A model generated the notes under the pieces. The model was given only the letters and a program-made list of their open reading frames with translations, made no database searches and had not been told where the DNA came from. From Caulobacteraceae bacterium (GTDB lineage: Bacteria > Pseudomonadota > Alphaproteobacteria > Caulobacterales > Caulobacteraceae), in the NCBI GenBank assembly GCA_019695035.1, contig JAIBAU010000002.1:1-64000 (forward strand): a stretch of 64,000 bases of DNA, given 5' to 3'. A program made the translations under genes and the position numbers. Positions 63,663 to 64,000 of the stretch are shown here, one piece after another (the stretch's first letter is position 1; every line of letters starts with the position of its first letter).

Positions 63663-64000
63663 ATGGTGACCTTCATGCGGCCGGAGATTCTCTTTCCCCT
63701 GTTTGCGCCCGTCTCGACGTTGAAGGGGACCGGGCCCAAGACCGCACCGCTGATCGCAAGGGTCGCGGGGCCGCTGGTGCGCGACTTGGTGTTCACCGCT
63801 CCCCACAGCGTGATCTTCCGCTCCCCGGCTACCGCGGCGACCGCCGTCGAGGGGGAGGTGCAGACATTCGAGGTGGCGATCGTCCAGCACCTCAGGCCGG
63901 GCAAAGTCGGAGCGCCCTATAAGGTCCGGGTCAGCGATCCGACCGGTTTTATGCACCTTATATATTTCAAGGTATTTGGCGATCATCTTGAGAAAAAACT
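63663..64000 (+). CDS. recG: ATP-dependent DNA helicase RecG, 5' part only
   Basis: The window ends inside this gene; about 112 codons are present. The translation has the RecG wedge-domain opening: FMRPEILFPLFAPVSTLKGTG, then PKTAPLIARVAGPLVRDLVFTAPHSVIFR and an OB-like segment with GKVGAPYKVRVSDPTGFMHLIYF. RecG remodels stalled replication forks and branch-migrates Holliday junctions. ATG at 63663 or 63675 may be the start. The last 50 bases use A/T-rich codons (TTT, CTT, ATA, TAT, GTA, AAA) that contrast with the preceding sequence, though the protein similarity continues. Confidence 0.85.
   Translation, partial: MVTFMRPEILFPLFAPVSTLKGTGPKTAPLIARVAGPLVRDLVFTAPHSVIFRSPATAATAVEGEVQTFEVAIVQHLRPGKVGAPYKVRVSDPTGFMHLIYFKVFGDHLEKK

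Overview
The window is a dense, GC-rich (about two-thirds G+C by eye) chromosomal stretch from an alphaproteobacterium, almost certainly a member of the Caulobacterales close to Caulobacter, Phenylobacterium or Brevundimonas. Support comes from the order eno-ftsB-pdhA, pdhB carrying its own lipoyl domain, the lipA-ratA-cinA-ispDF-dusB-ntrYX-dat-hfq-hflX-mazG run, and a PopA-like degenerate GGDEF protein next to mfd. PopA is a Caulobacter-type cell-cycle c-di-GMP effector. No insertion sequence, phage gene, integrase, CRISPR array or rRNA was seen. Intergenic gaps are short and none without a gene exceeds 300 bases.

Layout. 1-12.3 kb: a tandem pair of secreted paralogues, enolase, FtsB, then the pyruvate dehydrogenase complex (pdhA, pdhB, pdhC, lpd) interrupted by small accessory genes. 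A parS-like 16-mer follows lpd, then a YgiD-type dioxygenase. 12.3-19 kb: on the minus strand an S1/P1 nuclease, an acyl-CoA/acyl-ACP synthetase, a degenerate alpha/beta-hydrolase lipoprotein and a DKNYY-repeat lipoprotein; then lipA and ratA (+) facing cinA (-). Lipoyl synthase supplies the cofactor used by the nearby PDH lipoyl domains. 19-31 kb: a membrane protein fused to a spermidine-synthase-like domain, IspDF, DusB, NtrY/NtrX without NtrB/NtrC, D-amino-acid aminotransferase, Hfq, HflX, MazG. 31-40.6 kb: MFS and DUF418 membrane proteins, an M15 peptidase, a circularly permuted D-amino-acid oxidase-like enzyme, a GNAT, then the minus-strand rlpA-tmk-holB-tatD-MBL run and a tRNA-Ser(UGA).

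40.6-50.6 kb is the most accessory-looking part: a secreted FecR-like protein and a CHASE2 membrane protein (translationally coupled, minus strand) divergent from a large exported TPR-CHAT protein with ten exact 42-residue repeats and an intact His/Cys pair. Next come a secreted double esterase whose first domain has lost its serine, a 56-residue acidic protein, an HSL-type esterase and a four-EF-hand secreted protein. 50.7-58.3 kb: an OmpR/EnvZ-type two-component pair divergent from the EF-hand gene, the NHEJ pair ligD/ku arranged tail to tail, a secreted protein, a TusA-like protein and a YihY/BrkB membrane protein. 58.5-64 kb: PopA-like effector, mfd, sdhE and the 5' end of recG, whose last 50 bases turn abruptly AT-rich at the window edge.

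Best leads for something undescribed: the CHASE2 / FecR-like / exported TPR-CHAT locus, the permuted D-amino-acid oxidase, and the parS-like palindrome in a region not obviously near an origin. Coordinates, motifs and spacings were read from the sequence. Family assignments rest on motif recognition, with no database search.
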